From: Candidatus Saccharimonadota bacterium
Lineage (GTDB): Bacteria > Patescibacteriota > Saccharimonadia > Saccharimonadales > Saccharimonadaceae
Assembly: GCA_027451185.1 (NCBI GenBank)
Contig: DAIDJW010000008.1
Span: forward strand, 1-18,733
Direction: 5' to 3'
Length of the DNA: 18,733 bases
Shown here: positions 1 through 7,559 of the stretch, one piece after another
Numbering within the stretch: the first letter of the stretch is position 1
Layout: the number at the start of each line of letters is the position of its first letter
Position numbers and translations under genes: made by a program
The notes under the pieces: model-generated
Databases searched by the model: none
What the model was told of the DNA's origin: nothing
What the model saw: only the letters and a program-made list of their open reading frames with translations

Positions 1-1131
1 ATGTTAACCGACAAGCGTTTCCGCAATGAAACGCTTGGCTACTGTACCGACACGGTGGTGCTGAACTTTTGGAAAGTCGAGTTCGCCAGCTGGAACGACA
101 AGTTCGTATCGGAAGCTATCGCCCCAGTCCTTAATAAAGTCGGGGCCTTTACGGCCAACCCGGTAATTCGTAACATTATCGGCCAGCCAAAGAGTACCTT
201 TAATATCCGCCAAATTATGGACGACGGTAAAATCTTAATCGTCAACTTGTCGAAGGGCCTGATAGGCGAGGATAACGCTTCGATCTTGGGAGCCTTTATG
301 GTGACAAAAATTCAGCTAGCCGCCATGAGTCGCAGCGATATTGCCAACGTTGAAGATCGCCGACCATTCTACCTATATGTTGACGAGTTTCAAAACTTCG
401 CCACCGATTCGTTCGCTACAATCCTGTCCGAAGCGCGTAAATACGGCCTTAATTTGACCGTCGCCAACCAGTATATTTCACAGATGACCGACACTGTCCG
501 TGACGCCGTTTTTGGTAACGTTGGCACAATGATTTCTTTCCGCGTTTCGGCCGATGATGCCCCGATGTTAGCCAAACAATTTGAGCCGCAATTTGAGCCG
601 CAAGACCTATTGCAGATGCACAACCGTAACTTTGTCATTAATATGGTTATCGGCGGCGAAAAAGCGCCAGCCTTTAGCGCGCGCACCTTGCAACTGCCGC
701 CGCCGCAAATCGATAACACCGGTCGAATCATCGAATACACCCGCCGCCGCTACAGCCGTAGCCGCGCTGATGTTGAGCAAGAAATCGCCACAGCCATTCA
801 ACCACCACAAAATCTGCAACCTAAACAAACGCCCGCCCAAGCAGCACAGTGGCCAATTAATGCCAACGGGACAACCATTACGCCGACCGCCCATCAGCCA
901 CTAGCGACCGCTAGTGAAAAGCTAGCCGCCGGCGAAGTCGCCCTTGAGGCCGCTAGCACCAACGCCGCCCAGCCGACACCACTTGCCAACGAATCTGGTG
1001 CCCCTGTCAAAAAGAAGCGCACACGTCATCGTAAAAAAAGCTCAACCCCAACCGATACTGCCGAAAGGGTGAGCGAGGCCACAGCCGTCCCGGTCCAGCC
1101 AGCCGATCCGACCGAATTAAAGCTGCGTTAG
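1..1131 (+). CDS. VirD4/TraD-like type IV secretion/conjugation ATPase, C-terminal part (5' truncated by window)
   Basis: This is the C-terminal part of a RecA-fold ATPase of the VirD4/TraD/HerA-like group, which couples ATP hydrolysis to moving DNA or protein through a membrane channel. The Walker B region is clear: FYLYVDEFQNF at residues 123-133 of the visible part. It is followed by the helix and sensor-like stretch ILSEARKYGLNLTVANQYISQ (141-161), typical of this family. The segment KILIVNLSKGLIGEDNASILG (77-97) is the usual strand just before. No Walker A motif is visible, so the real protein begins upstream; the ATG at base 1 is only the window edge. After about residue 255 the protein becomes Pro/Gln/Ala-rich and ends in a basic patch, KKKRTRHRKKSS (about 338-349), probably a disordered tail contacting nucleic acid or the membrane. 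Family membership is firm; the exact transported substrate is unknown. Confidence 0.82.
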   Translation: MLTDKRFRNETLGYCTDTVVLNFWKVEFASWNDKFVSEAIAPVLNKVGAFTANPVIRNIIGQPKSTFNIRQIMDDGKILIVNLSKGLIGEDNASILGAFMVTKIQLAAMSRSDIANVEDRRPFYLYVDEFQNFATDSFATILSEARKYGLNLTVANQYISQMTDTVRDAVFGNVGTMISFRVSADDAPMLAKQFEPQFEPQDLLQMHNRNFVINMVIGGEKAPAFSARTLQLPPPQIDNTGRIIEYTRRRYSRSRADVEQEIATAIQPPQNLQPKQTPAQAAQWPINANGTTITPTAHQPLATASEKLAAGEVALEAASTNAAQPTPLANESGAPVKKKRTRHRKKSSTPTDTAERVSEATAVPVQPADPTELKLR

Positions 1132-1159
1132 CTAAATTCACATCTGTTAACTAGCCAAC

Positions 1160-1187
1160 TTGCACTTAAAACGTTTAAGTTTATAAT
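1160..1187 (+). promoter_or_regulatory. Promoter of the arc operon
   Basis: TTGCAC (1160-1165) and a perfect TATAAT (1182-1187) are separated by 16 bp. They lie 35 nt before the arcA ATG. A sigma70-type promoter with transcription starting near 1194 is the natural reading. A GGTGGG stretch at 1207-1212 can serve as a modest ribosome binding site, 9 nt before the ATG at 1222. Confidence 0.75.
1164..1180. promoter_or_regulatory. Inverted repeat in arc promoter spacer, candidate operator
   Basis: ACTTAAA (1164-1170) and TTTAAGT (1174-1180) form a perfect 7-3-7 inverted repeat. It fills almost the whole spacer between the -35 and -10 boxes and overlaps the last two bases of the -35. A protein bound here would block RNA polymerase, so it is a likely repressor site for the arginine deiminase operon. 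No regulator gene is visible in the window, and the site does not clearly match the ArgR ARG box. Confidence 0.5.
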
Positions 1188-1221
1188 GAACTTAGTAATA
1201 TAAAACGGTGGGAAAAACAAA

Positions 1222-2460
1222 ATGGATCCGCTTCACATCACATCAGAAATTGGTAACTTAAAAACCGTGCTGGTACACCGGCCGGGCAATGAACTAGAAA
1301 ACTTAACCCCAAATTATCTAACCGACTTACTATTCGACGACATTCCTTACTTAAAGGTCGCTCAACAAGAACACGACAACTTCACCAACATCTTGCGCGA
1401 CCGGGGAGTCGAGGTGCTATACCTTGACCAATTGTCGGCCGAAGCGATTGCCGACGAAGAGGTACGACGCCAGTTTGTGCGCGACATGGTATTCGCCTCA
1501 AAACAAGGCGAGCGTCGTGTAACCGATGCTATCATTGACTATCTCATGCAGATGGCACCGATTGACATTATTCACACCGTTATGTCTGGCATTCGTAAAG
1601 ATAGCCTACCGGTCCCAGAAGAGCATGTTGTGCAGTTACACACTATGGTCGAGCACAGCTCCTATCCATTCTATCTTGACCCGATGCCAAACTTATACTT
1701 TACGCGCGATCCAAACGCCGTTATCGGTAACGGGCTGACCATTAACCGTATGCACTGGGCAGCCAGGCGGCGCGAGTCATTATTTATGGAATATATTATC
1801 AAATACCACCCACGTTTTAGCGCTGCTAACATTCCGGTTTGGTATAATCGCGACCAGCATTTTTCAATGGAAGGCGGCGACGAACAGGTATTGAGCCACG
1901 ATACGATGGCCATCGGTATCAGCGAGCGTACCACGCCAGAAGCCATTGAGACTATGGCTGCCAATCTGTTTGAAGGCTCTGATTTTCGCAAGATTATTGC
2001 GGTTGAAATTCCTGTTAAATCACATGCGTTTATGCACCTTGATACGGTATTTACGATGATTGACCGCGATAAATTCACCATCCACCCCGAGATTCTCGAT
2101 AGCGGCGGTAAGCTCAATATGTACATTCTCGAAAAACAAGACGGCTCACGCTATCCACGCATCACGCGAGCCAACGACGTCGCCCAGACATTGCAGACAG
2201 CGCTTGGAGTCGACCACGTTGACTTAATCAAGGTTGCAGGCGGCGATGCGATTGCCGCAGCTAGGGAGCAGTGGAATGACGGCAGCAACACCCTCGCTAT
2301 TGCGCCAGGGGTGGTCATCACTTATGATCGCAACTACATCTCTAACCAGAAACTACGCGAAGCCGGCGTTGAAGTAATTGAAATTAGCGGCGCCGAACTT
2401 GGCCGTGGCCGTGGCGGTCCACGCTGTATGAGTATGCCGCTGATCAGGGAGGACATTTAA
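1222..2460 (+). CDS. arcA: Arginine deiminase ArcA
   Basis: ArcA converts L-arginine to citrulline and ammonia, the first step of the arginine deiminase pathway in the cytoplasm. The protein has 412 residues, the usual length. Family landmarks are all in order: FTRDP (160-164, substrate Asp163), MEGGDE (216-221, Glu217), [10 protein letters not shown] (272-281, His272 of the catalytic triad), GGD (340-342) and the C-terminal [14 protein letters not shown] with nucleophile Cys402. It is the first gene of a four-gene operon; its TAA overlaps the ATG of arcB by one base. Its promoter carries an inverted repeat that could regulate the whole operon. All catalytic residues seem intact, so I expect an active enzyme. 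Confidence 0.97.
   Translation: MDPLHITSEIGNLKTVLVHRPGNELENLTPNYLTDLLFDDIPYLKVAQQEHDNFTNILRDRGVEVLYLDQLSAEAIADEEVRRQFVRDMVFASKQGERRVTDAIIDYLMQMAPIDIIHTVMSGIRKDSLPVPEEHVVQLHTMVEHSSYPFYLDPMPNLYFTRDPNAVIGNGLTINRMHWAARRRESLFMEYIIKYHPRFSAANIPVWYNRDQHFSMEGGDEQVLSHDTMAIGISERTTPEAIETMAANLFEGSDFRKIIAVEIPVKSHAFMHLDTVFTMIDRDKFTIHPEILDSGGKLNMYILEKQDGSRYPRITRANDVAQTLQTALGVDHVDLIKVAGGDAIAAAREQWNDGSNTLAIAPGVVITYDRNYISNQKLREAGVEVIEISGAELGRGRGGPRCMSMPLIREDI
2446..2453 (+). promoter_or_regulatory. Strong Shine-Dalgarno for arcB inside the arcA 3' end
   Basis: AGGGAGGA lies 6 nt before the arcB ATG, within the last codons of arcA. With the one-base stop/start overlap (TAATG) this favours coupled but efficient translation of the second enzyme. 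Confidence 0.7.
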
Positions 2461-3452
2461 TGAACGGCTCTTTACGCGGTCGATCACTACTGACACTAAC
2501 CGACTTTACGCCACAAGAAATTAATTTAATGCTCGAAACGTCGCACGAGCTGAAGCGCCAAAAACGCATCGGTCAGCCACATCGCATTCATGAGGGTAAA
2601 AATATCGCCCTGCTGTTCGAAAAAACATCTACCCGTACGCGCTCGGCCTTTGTGGTCGCCGCTAACGATTTGGGTGTCAATCCCGAGTTCCTGGGCAAAG
2701 ATGATATCCAACTTGGTAAAAAAGAATCCGTTAAAGATACCGCTATCGTACTCGGTCGAATGTTCGACGGCATCGAGTTCCGCGGTTTTAAGCACGAAAC
2801 AGTCGAACAGCTAGCAAAGTTTTCTGGTGTGCCAGTTTGGAATGGTCTCACCGACAAATTCCACCCAACCCAAATGCTGGCTGATTTTATGACTATGCAA
2901 GAATACTTTGGCCATAACCTTAAAGGCCTAAAGCTAACCTATGTTGGTGATGGCCGCAATAATACAGCTAACACTTTGCTGCTTGCTAGCGCCCAAATGG
3001 GACTTGATTTTCGCATTTTATCCCCGAACGAGCTACGACCCGATGAGCAGCTAATTAATCAGGCCCACCAGCTGGCAGCAACCTCTGGTGCCAAAATCAC
3101 GCTAACTGACAATTTTGACGACGCGTTAATCGGTACGCAGGTAATTTATACCGATATCTGGGCATCAATGGGCGAGGAGGATAAGCTTGAGGAAAGAATC
3201 AACCTATTAAGATACTATCAGGTCAATCGGGCAATGTTGGACCACACCGGTAATCCGGAGGTTAAATTTATGCACTGCCTGCCATCGTTCCACAATACCG
3301 AGACTCAGGTGGGTCAAGAAGTACAAGAAAAATTCGGCCTCACGGAGATGGAAGTAACCGACGAGGTGTTCAACAGCACCAACAGCATCGTCTTTGACGA
3401 AGCCGAAAATCGCTTACATACCATTAAAGCCGTGATGGCATTAACTTTATAA
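2460..3452 (+). CDS. arcB: Catabolic ornithine carbamoyltransferase ArcB
   Basis: ArcB phosphorolyses citrulline to ornithine and carbamoyl phosphate, the second step of arginine fermentation. The sequence shows the carbamoyl-phosphate motif STRTR (57-61), HPTQ (135-138), the ornithine-side DIWASMGEE (232-240) and the HCLP motif (272-275) with the catalytic Cys273. Its length of 330 residues is normal for the family. The motif reads HCLPSFHN where most members have HCLPAFHD, a conservative change. The catabolic role is inferred from its place between arcA and arcD/arcC; sequence alone would also allow the anabolic ArgF. No other arginine-biosynthesis gene is seen nearby. Confidence 0.95.
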   Translation: MNGSLRGRSLLTLTDFTPQEINLMLETSHELKRQKRIGQPHRIHEGKNIALLFEKTSTRTRSAFVVAANDLGVNPEFLGKDDIQLGKKESVKDTAIVLGRMFDGIEFRGFKHETVEQLAKFSGVPVWNGLTDKFHPTQMLADFMTMQEYFGHNLKGLKLTYVGDGRNNTANTLLLASAQMGLDFRILSPNELRPDEQLINQAHQLAATSGAKITLTDNFDDALIGTQVIYTDIWASMGEEDKLEERINLLRYYQVNRAMLDHTGNPEVKFMHCLPSFHNTETQVGQEVQEKFGLTEMEVTDEVFNSTNSIVFDEAENRLHTIKAVMALTL

Positions 3453-3474
3453 AAGGGTCATAGGAGATCCCGCA

Positions 3475-4917
3475 ATGACAGCAAAAACAACTGTAAAAGA
3501 GAAGCGTAACCTCGGGTTATTGTCGCTCACCGGCCTAGTGGTTGGTTCCGTTATTGGAAGTGGCGTCTTTAACTTAATGAGCAATATGTCGGCGCATGCC
3601 TCGCTAATGGCAATTATTATTGGCTGGGTCATAACAGGCATCGGCATGCTATTTTTGGTGTTCAGTTTTCAAAACCTTAATAAAAAACGCCGCGATCTTG
3701 ACGCCGGTATCTACAGTTACGCCGAAGCTGGCTTTGGTAAGTTCCTCGGTTTTAACTCGGCCTGGGGTTATTGGATATCGGCCTGGATTGGCAATGTTGC
3801 CTATGCCGCACTGATGTTTAGCGCCCTAGGATACTTTTTCCATATGTTCGGCACCGGGCAAAACTGGCCATCGGTCATTGGCGCATCGGTTGTCTTATGG
3901 TTCGGCCAATACCTAATCTTAAAGGGTATTCGTACCGCTGGCTTAACCAACCTAATTGTTACGGCCGCCAAAATTATCCCGATTCTAATCTTTATTTTGG
4001 CCGCTTTTCTTGCCTTTAAGTTAAACATTTTCACGACCGATATTTGGGGGACTGTCAGCGGCAAGTTTAACTTCTCAGATGTCATGACTCAAGTTCAGAG
4101 CACCATGCTGACCACCGTTTGGGTGTTCATTGGTATTGAGGGCGCCGTCGTCTTTTCAGGCCGCGCCACCAAACGCAGTAATGTCGGTAAAGCTACCATC
4201 TTTGGTTTTCTGTCAATTTTAGCAATTTACGTCTTGGTCTCAATTCTGTCGCTTGGTATCATGACCAGCCCGCAGCTAGCTAATTTATCGCAACCAGCTA
4301 TGGCCGAACTCTTAAAATCAATCGTTGGTCCGTGGGGCGCCGCCTTTATTAACATCGGCGTTGTGATTTCTATCGCTGGTGCCTGGCTGGCCTGGACGAT
4401 GTTTGCCTTTGAGTTACCATTCCGCGCTGCTTCGCGCAAGACGTTCCCGGCTATCTTTGCTAAAGAGAACAAGAACGGCGTGCCAGTTGTCGCCTTGACG
4501 GTCACTAATGTCTTGGTGCAGCTATTTATCCTGAGTTTCGTGATTAATAACGGTTCGACCTATAACTTCATGTACGCCCTAGCAACGTCAACGATTTTGC
4601 TGCCATATGCCTTTACGGCGTTTTATCAGTTGAAGTACTCGGTCAAAGAAAAACCAACAACACCAAAACGCGGCTGGAATATTGCAGTTGGTGTAGTAGC
4701 CAGCTTATACGCTCTGTGGCTAGTCTATGCGGCTGGCTGGACCTATCTGCTACTAACGGTACTGATTTACACGCCAGGTATCTTCGTTTATCTATGGGCG
4801 CGTCTTGAAAACCACCAAAAGGTCTTCAAGCCATACGAAGCCTTAATTGCGCTTGCGCTAATCGCTCTTTCGGCCTTTGCGATATATCAATTAGTTACTG
4901 GACAGATTAGTATCTAG
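3475..4917 (+). CDS. arcD: Arginine/ornithine antiporter of the APC family (ArcD-like)
   Basis: This is a 480-residue membrane protein with about 12 predicted hydrophobic helices and the N-terminal APC signature GSVIGSGVF (24-32) after LSLTGLV. This matches the basic amino acid antiporter subgroup that swaps external arginine for internal ornithine without energy cost. AGGAG at 3462-3466 gives a clear ribosome binding site. The gene begins 22 nt after arcB and ends directly against arcC. Between two enzymes of arginine catabolism, arginine import with ornithine export is the natural role. Lysine or another cationic amino acid as an alternative substrate cannot be excluded from sequence. Confidence 0.9.
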   Translation: MTAKTTVKEKRNLGLLSLTGLVVGSVIGSGVFNLMSNMSAHASLMAIIIGWVITGIGMLFLVFSFQNLNKKRRDLDAGIYSYAEAGFGKFLGFNSAWGYWISAWIGNVAYAALMFSALGYFFHMFGTGQNWPSVIGASVVLWFGQYLILKGIRTAGLTNLIVTAAKIIPILIFILAAFLAFKLNIFTTDIWGTVSGKFNFSDVMTQVQSTMLTTVWVFIGIEGAVVFSGRATKRSNVGKATIFGFLSILAIYVLVSILSLGIMTSPQLANLSQPAMAELLKSIVGPWGAAFINIGVVISIAGAWLAWTMFAFELPFRAASRKTFPAIFAKENKNGVPVVALTVTNVLVQLFILSFVINNGSTYNFMYALATSTILLPYAFTAFYQLKYSVKEKPTTPKRGWNIAVGVVASLYALWLVYAAGWTYLLLTVLIYTPGIFVYLWARLENHQKVFKPYEALIALALIALSAFAIYQLVTGQISI

Positions 4918-5859
4918 ATGGCGCGAGTTGTTATTGCCCTAGGCGGCAACGCCCTGCAGCGTCAGGGCGCCGCCAGCGCTGCCGCCCAGCAAGCCGAAGC
5001 GGCTGCTACCGCTCGTCAATTGGTGCCGTTGATCAAGCGGGGCCATCAGATTGTAATTGTACACGGCAATGGCCCCCAAGTAGGGGATATCTTGCTACAC
5101 GAAGAAGCCTTTAGTACCGACGAAGTACCGACGATGCCGCTCGACAGCTGCGACGCTATGAGCCAGGGGATGATCGGCTACTGGCTGCAACAGGCGATTG
5201 ATAATGAGATGCGGGCCGATGGTATTAGGCTGCCGGTGGCAACTATCGTTACTCAAGTAGTGGTAGACACTAACGATCCCGCTTTTAGTAACCCCAGTAA
5301 GCCAGTCGGGCCTTTTTACGAAACCGAGGCGCAGGCCAGAGAAGCTGCTGAAAAACGTCACTTTTCCGTTAAACCAGACGCCAACCGCGGCTGGAGAAGG
5401 GTAGTACCGTCTCCCCGCCCCCTAACAATTATCGAAAAACCGACTATCGAACAACTGCTGAATAGCAATACGCTCGTCATTGCCGTCGGTGGCGGCGGTG
5501 TACCGGTTGTCGATAACGGCCAGAGCTTAGTTGGCGTTGAAGCAGTGATCGACAAAGACATGAGCGCCGCAGCGCTTGCGAGTAGCATAAATGCCGAAAC
5601 CCTGCTAATCCTTACTTCGGTCGATGGCGTACGACTGCACTTTGGCACTCCCGAAGAGGTTGAATTGCACGAGGCAACCGTCGATCAATTGACAGGCTAT
5701 ATTAACCAAAACGAATTTGCCCCTGGCAGCATGCTACCAAAGGTCCAGGCGGCCATTAGCTTCGTCCAGGCCGCCCCAGGCCAACGACAAGCTATCATCG
5801 CCTCGCTAGATAGCGCTGAAGCGGCCGTTAACGGCCAAAGTGGTACGATTATTAAATAG
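4918..5859 (+). CDS. arcC: Carbamate kinase ArcC
   Basis: ArcC transfers the phosphate of carbamoyl phosphate to ADP, giving ATP, carbamate and then CO2 plus ammonia. It is the energy-yielding step of the pathway. Motifs of the amino acid kinase fold are complete: IALGGNALQRQG (6-17), IVHGNGPQVGD (47-57), AVGGGGVPVV (189-198), VIDKDMSAAALA (210-221), LTSVDGV (232-238) and GSMLPKVQAA (270-279). Its length of 313 residues is typical. The ATG follows the arcD stop codon with no gap and no good Shine-Dalgarno, so translation is probably coupled to arcD. It is the last gene of the operon. Confidence 0.96.
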   Translation: MARVVIALGGNALQRQGAASAAAQQAEAAATARQLVPLIKRGHQIVIVHGNGPQVGDILLHEEAFSTDEVPTMPLDSCDAMSQGMIGYWLQQAIDNEMRADGIRLPVATIVTQVVVDTNDPAFSNPSKPVGPFYETEAQAREAAEKRHFSVKPDANRGWRRVVPSPRPLTIIEKPTIEQLLNSNTLVIAVGGGGVPVVDNGQSLVGVEAVIDKDMSAAALASSINAETLLILTSVDGVRLHFGTPEEVELHEATVDQLTGYINQNEFAPGSMLPKVQAAISFVQAAPGQRQAIIASLDSAEAAVNGQSGTIIK

Positions 5860-5879
5860 TAGTCACGCGAATATATTAG

Positions 5880-5908
5880 GGGCAGGCTAGATCACTGCCT
5901 GTATTATT
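5880..5908 (+). terminator. Weak candidate terminator after arcC
   Basis: CAGGC (5883-5887) can pair with GCCTG (5897-5901) around a 9-nt loop, followed by TATTATTT. A register-shifted pairing, GGCAG (5881-5885) with CTGCC (5895-5899), is also possible. The stem is short, so termination efficiency is uncertain, but the position 20 nt after the arcC stop fits. Confidence 0.4.
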
Positions 5909-5921
5909 TCGTGAAACAGTA

Positions 5922-5941
5922 TAGAACAAAAATAGAACATG
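5922..5941. repeat. 20-bp direct repeat, copy 1 (GAAC-N7-GAAC)
   Basis: TAGAACAAAAATAGAACATG is identical to the copy at 6582-6601. Internally it is an 11-bp direct repeat of TAGAAC, which gives GAAC, seven bases, GAAC. This spacing equals the LexA box described for alphaproteobacteria (GTTC-N7-GTTC read on the other strand). Confidence 0.9.
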
Positions 5942-6224
5942 AGATATAAGTAAAAACGAGCATTGTCGTGGATGTACGCGATTAACGCGCAGCTGCAGCA
6001 AATTAGCATCTTAAGTTGACGAACCACAAAATTAGGCTAGCAGCGTTCAAGCCCGATAGCCAAAACCGGGCGACACATCACACAGGGTGATTAATAAAAA
6101 CAATGTGCAGCTAATCGAAAAGTGCAGTCACAAAAGCGGATTTATGATTCATGTTTTGAATATAGATCTTACGTCGCACAATGTTTCTTTTACGACATGA
6201 CGTATATTAATCAAAGATGATTAG

Positions 6225-6344
6225 CAACACGCCTACATAAAGACCACTCTCGCCATATCAAGAGGTAGTGACGGCAAAAACCTACTGCGCATTAACCATT
6301 TTACTATTTACGTTTCAGTTACTATTTATGATTGAGGCGTGTTG
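6225..6344. repeat. Long-range inverted repeat, possible base of an RNA fold
   Basis: CAACACGCCT (6225-6234) is the exact reverse complement of AGGCGTGTTG (6335-6344), 100 nt apart. The pairing can extend outward with a bulge (TGAT at 6218-6221 with ATCA at 6346-6349). The loop contains further short complementary segments around 6243-6272 and a 10-bp direct repeat, TTACTATTTA, at 6301 and 6319. No known RNA family is recognised. Confidence 0.4.
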
Positions 6345-6581
6345 TATCAGGCATTCTGCTGTCAGGCGCCGAGTAGCCGCCGCCTGGGCGGGTTTGTTGT
6401 ATAAAATGTCAGCCCCAGCATCAAGCTGGAAAGTTTTCCACACGCTGGCCAAGCGTCGTATTTGCAATTTCTTAAAAATGTTTTCACGCTTCCCCTTTTG
6501 TTACTCTACCCTCCTATTTGATTTTTTGTTATTTCGATATTTTAATATAGTTTTTTTCGTTGTATATTTTGTATCAGCAAG

Positions 6582-6601
6582 TAGAACAAAAATAGAACAT
6601 G
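6582..6601. repeat. 20-bp direct repeat, copy 2 (GAAC-N7-GAAC)
   Basis: This is a perfect second copy of the repeat at 5922-5941, in the same orientation and 660 bp away. It lies 28 bp beyond the ftsQ stop codon. The flanks differ after the repeat (GAGATATAAG against TAAAAGGGTA), so only the 20 bp is conserved. Confidence 0.9.
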
Positions 6602-6628
6602 TAAAAGGGTAATAGAGTCGAGTGTGGG

Positions 6629-7540
6629 CTACTGGTAATAAGCACGGCCGCTAACTCGGACGTCGATATAATGCGGTGCGATGCCATGCGTTGAAAAATA
6701 TTTCAAGGCATTATCCATATCTTCAATCTGCACCGCCGGCCCGCGATCAATTGATAGTTTCACCACCGGCCCTACCCCATTCATCTGAATATCGAGTTCG
6801 CGCGTCGTACCCGCCGGCAGGGTTGCCTTTGTAACAGTGTATCCCCTGCTCGCTGCCTGGGTAACGACCTTACCAACAAAGCTCAAGAAACGAATGCTTG
6901 TAACCTCGCTACCGCTCGCGGGGACTGCCCCACTCTGGTCGATAATCTGGACGGCGGGGGCTGCAAAGTAGTTATTTTCAAAAGCCACGCCGGTCGAATC
7001 AACGTAGTATTGCTGACTATTAATTTGCCATCCGGCTACCGGATGCCGAAAAGTTAACCTAAAGGTGGTAACCGTAAAGGTCCTAAGGGGTGCCTGTTGC
7101 ACCAATGACACTTCGGGCCATTTACTAGCGACGTAATCGGTTAAGGCTTGATTATTGAGCGCAAAACGCAGCCGTTCAACCGGGTGTAAAGCTAAATAAT
7201 CATCGATAGTGGCAATGTAGCGCTTGTCGTCAACCGGGCGCGACAAACTAGTATCGGTGGTAGCAACTAAAACCTGGGCCGTTAATTGACTGATTAAGAG
7301 GGCCAGGAACAGGCTAGCCGCCAGCACGATTGCAAAAATTAAAGCTACTCGACGGCGACGCTGCGCCAAAAGGTGCGCTCTGGCTCGGCCAGACTCTGCC
7401 TCATGTTCAAAAACCGCACTACGTGTGCCGCTGAGCGTTCGGCCACGCTTAAACGAAGCAGCCGTATCAAATGGCGCCGGTTGCGATTGACGGCGCGGCG
7501 GTGCTTGGTGCTCGGTTTTTGAACGACGAAGAAATGCCAT
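6629..7540 (-). CDS. ftsQ: FtsQ/DivIB-type cell division protein
   Basis: This 303-residue protein has the FtsQ/DivIB layout: a basic, probably disordered cytoplasmic N-terminus (1-64), one membrane helix (about 65-87, VALIFAIVLAASLFLALLI) and an extracytoplasmic part with a POTRA-like region followed by a beta-rich domain. In the divisome FtsQ links FtsL and its partner to the septal machinery. Direct sequence identity to model FtsQ is low, so the call rests on topology plus position as the last gene of the dcw cluster, 19 nt after murG. No Shine-Dalgarno precedes the ATG, but TATAAT lies 11 nt before it. Confidence 0.8.
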   Translation of the reverse strand: MAFLRRSKTEHQAPPRRQSQPAPFDTAASFKRGRTLSGTRSAVFEHEAESGRARAHLLAQRRRRVALIFAIVLAASLFLALLISQLTAQVLVATTDTSLSRPVDDKRYIATIDDYLALHPVERLRFALNNQALTDYVASKWPEVSLVQQAPLRTFTVTTFRLTFRHPVAGWQINSQQYYVDSTGVAFENNYFAAPAVQIIDQSGAVPASGSEVTSIRFLSFVGKVVTQAASRGYTVTKATLPAGTTRELDIQMNGVGPVVKLSIDRGPAVQIEDMDNALKYFSTHGIAPHYIDVRVSGRAYYQ

Positions 7541-7551
7541 GACTGTCTGTT

Positions 7552-7557
7552 ATTATA
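7552..7557 (-). promoter_or_regulatory. Candidate -10 box just upstream of ftsQ
   Basis: On the minus strand TATAAT ends 11 nt before the ftsQ ATG, at the murG stop codon. No good -35 is visible. If used, it would give ftsQ a leader of about 5 nt. Chance occurrence is possible. Confidence 0.3.
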
Positions 7558-7559
7558 GC

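Larger units (their letters stand above)
5860..6628. other. 769-bp region without a convincing gene between arcC and ftsQ
   Basis: No ORF here has family resemblance or a composition like its neighbours. The stretch is richer in A/T than the flanking genes, above all in 6470-6600. It holds a weak hairpin after arcC, two copies of a 20-bp repeat, a 10-bp long-range inverted repeat (6225-6344), and small hairpins: GCCCG at 6050-6054 with CGGGC at 6067-6071, CAGGCG at 6363-6368 with CGCCTG at 6381-6386, and ACGCT at 6442-6446 with AGCGT at 6452-6456. I looked for signatures of tmRNA, RNase P RNA and a CRISPR array and found none. A lineage-specific RNA or the remains of an insertion are both possible. 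Confidence 0.6.

Noticed and set aside
577..600. Tandem 12-bp duplication CAATTTGAGCCG in the ATPase gene
   Set aside because: It encodes QFEPQFEP in a part of the family where F-x-P-type repeats are normal, so a recent duplication event is not needed to explain it.
6268..6612. A 114-codon open frame starting with GTG in the noncoding region, hydrophobic and Cys/Phe-rich, with AGAGG before the start
   Set aside because: The composition is unlike the other proteins, and it runs through the A/T-rich end and across the 20-bp repeat. It has no family likeness. It is most likely a chance frame.
5860..6628. tmRNA, RNase P RNA or a CRISPR array in the long spacer
   Set aside because: No conserved tmRNA ends, no RNase P core motifs and no regularly spaced repeats were found; two copies of one repeat 660 bp apart are not an array.
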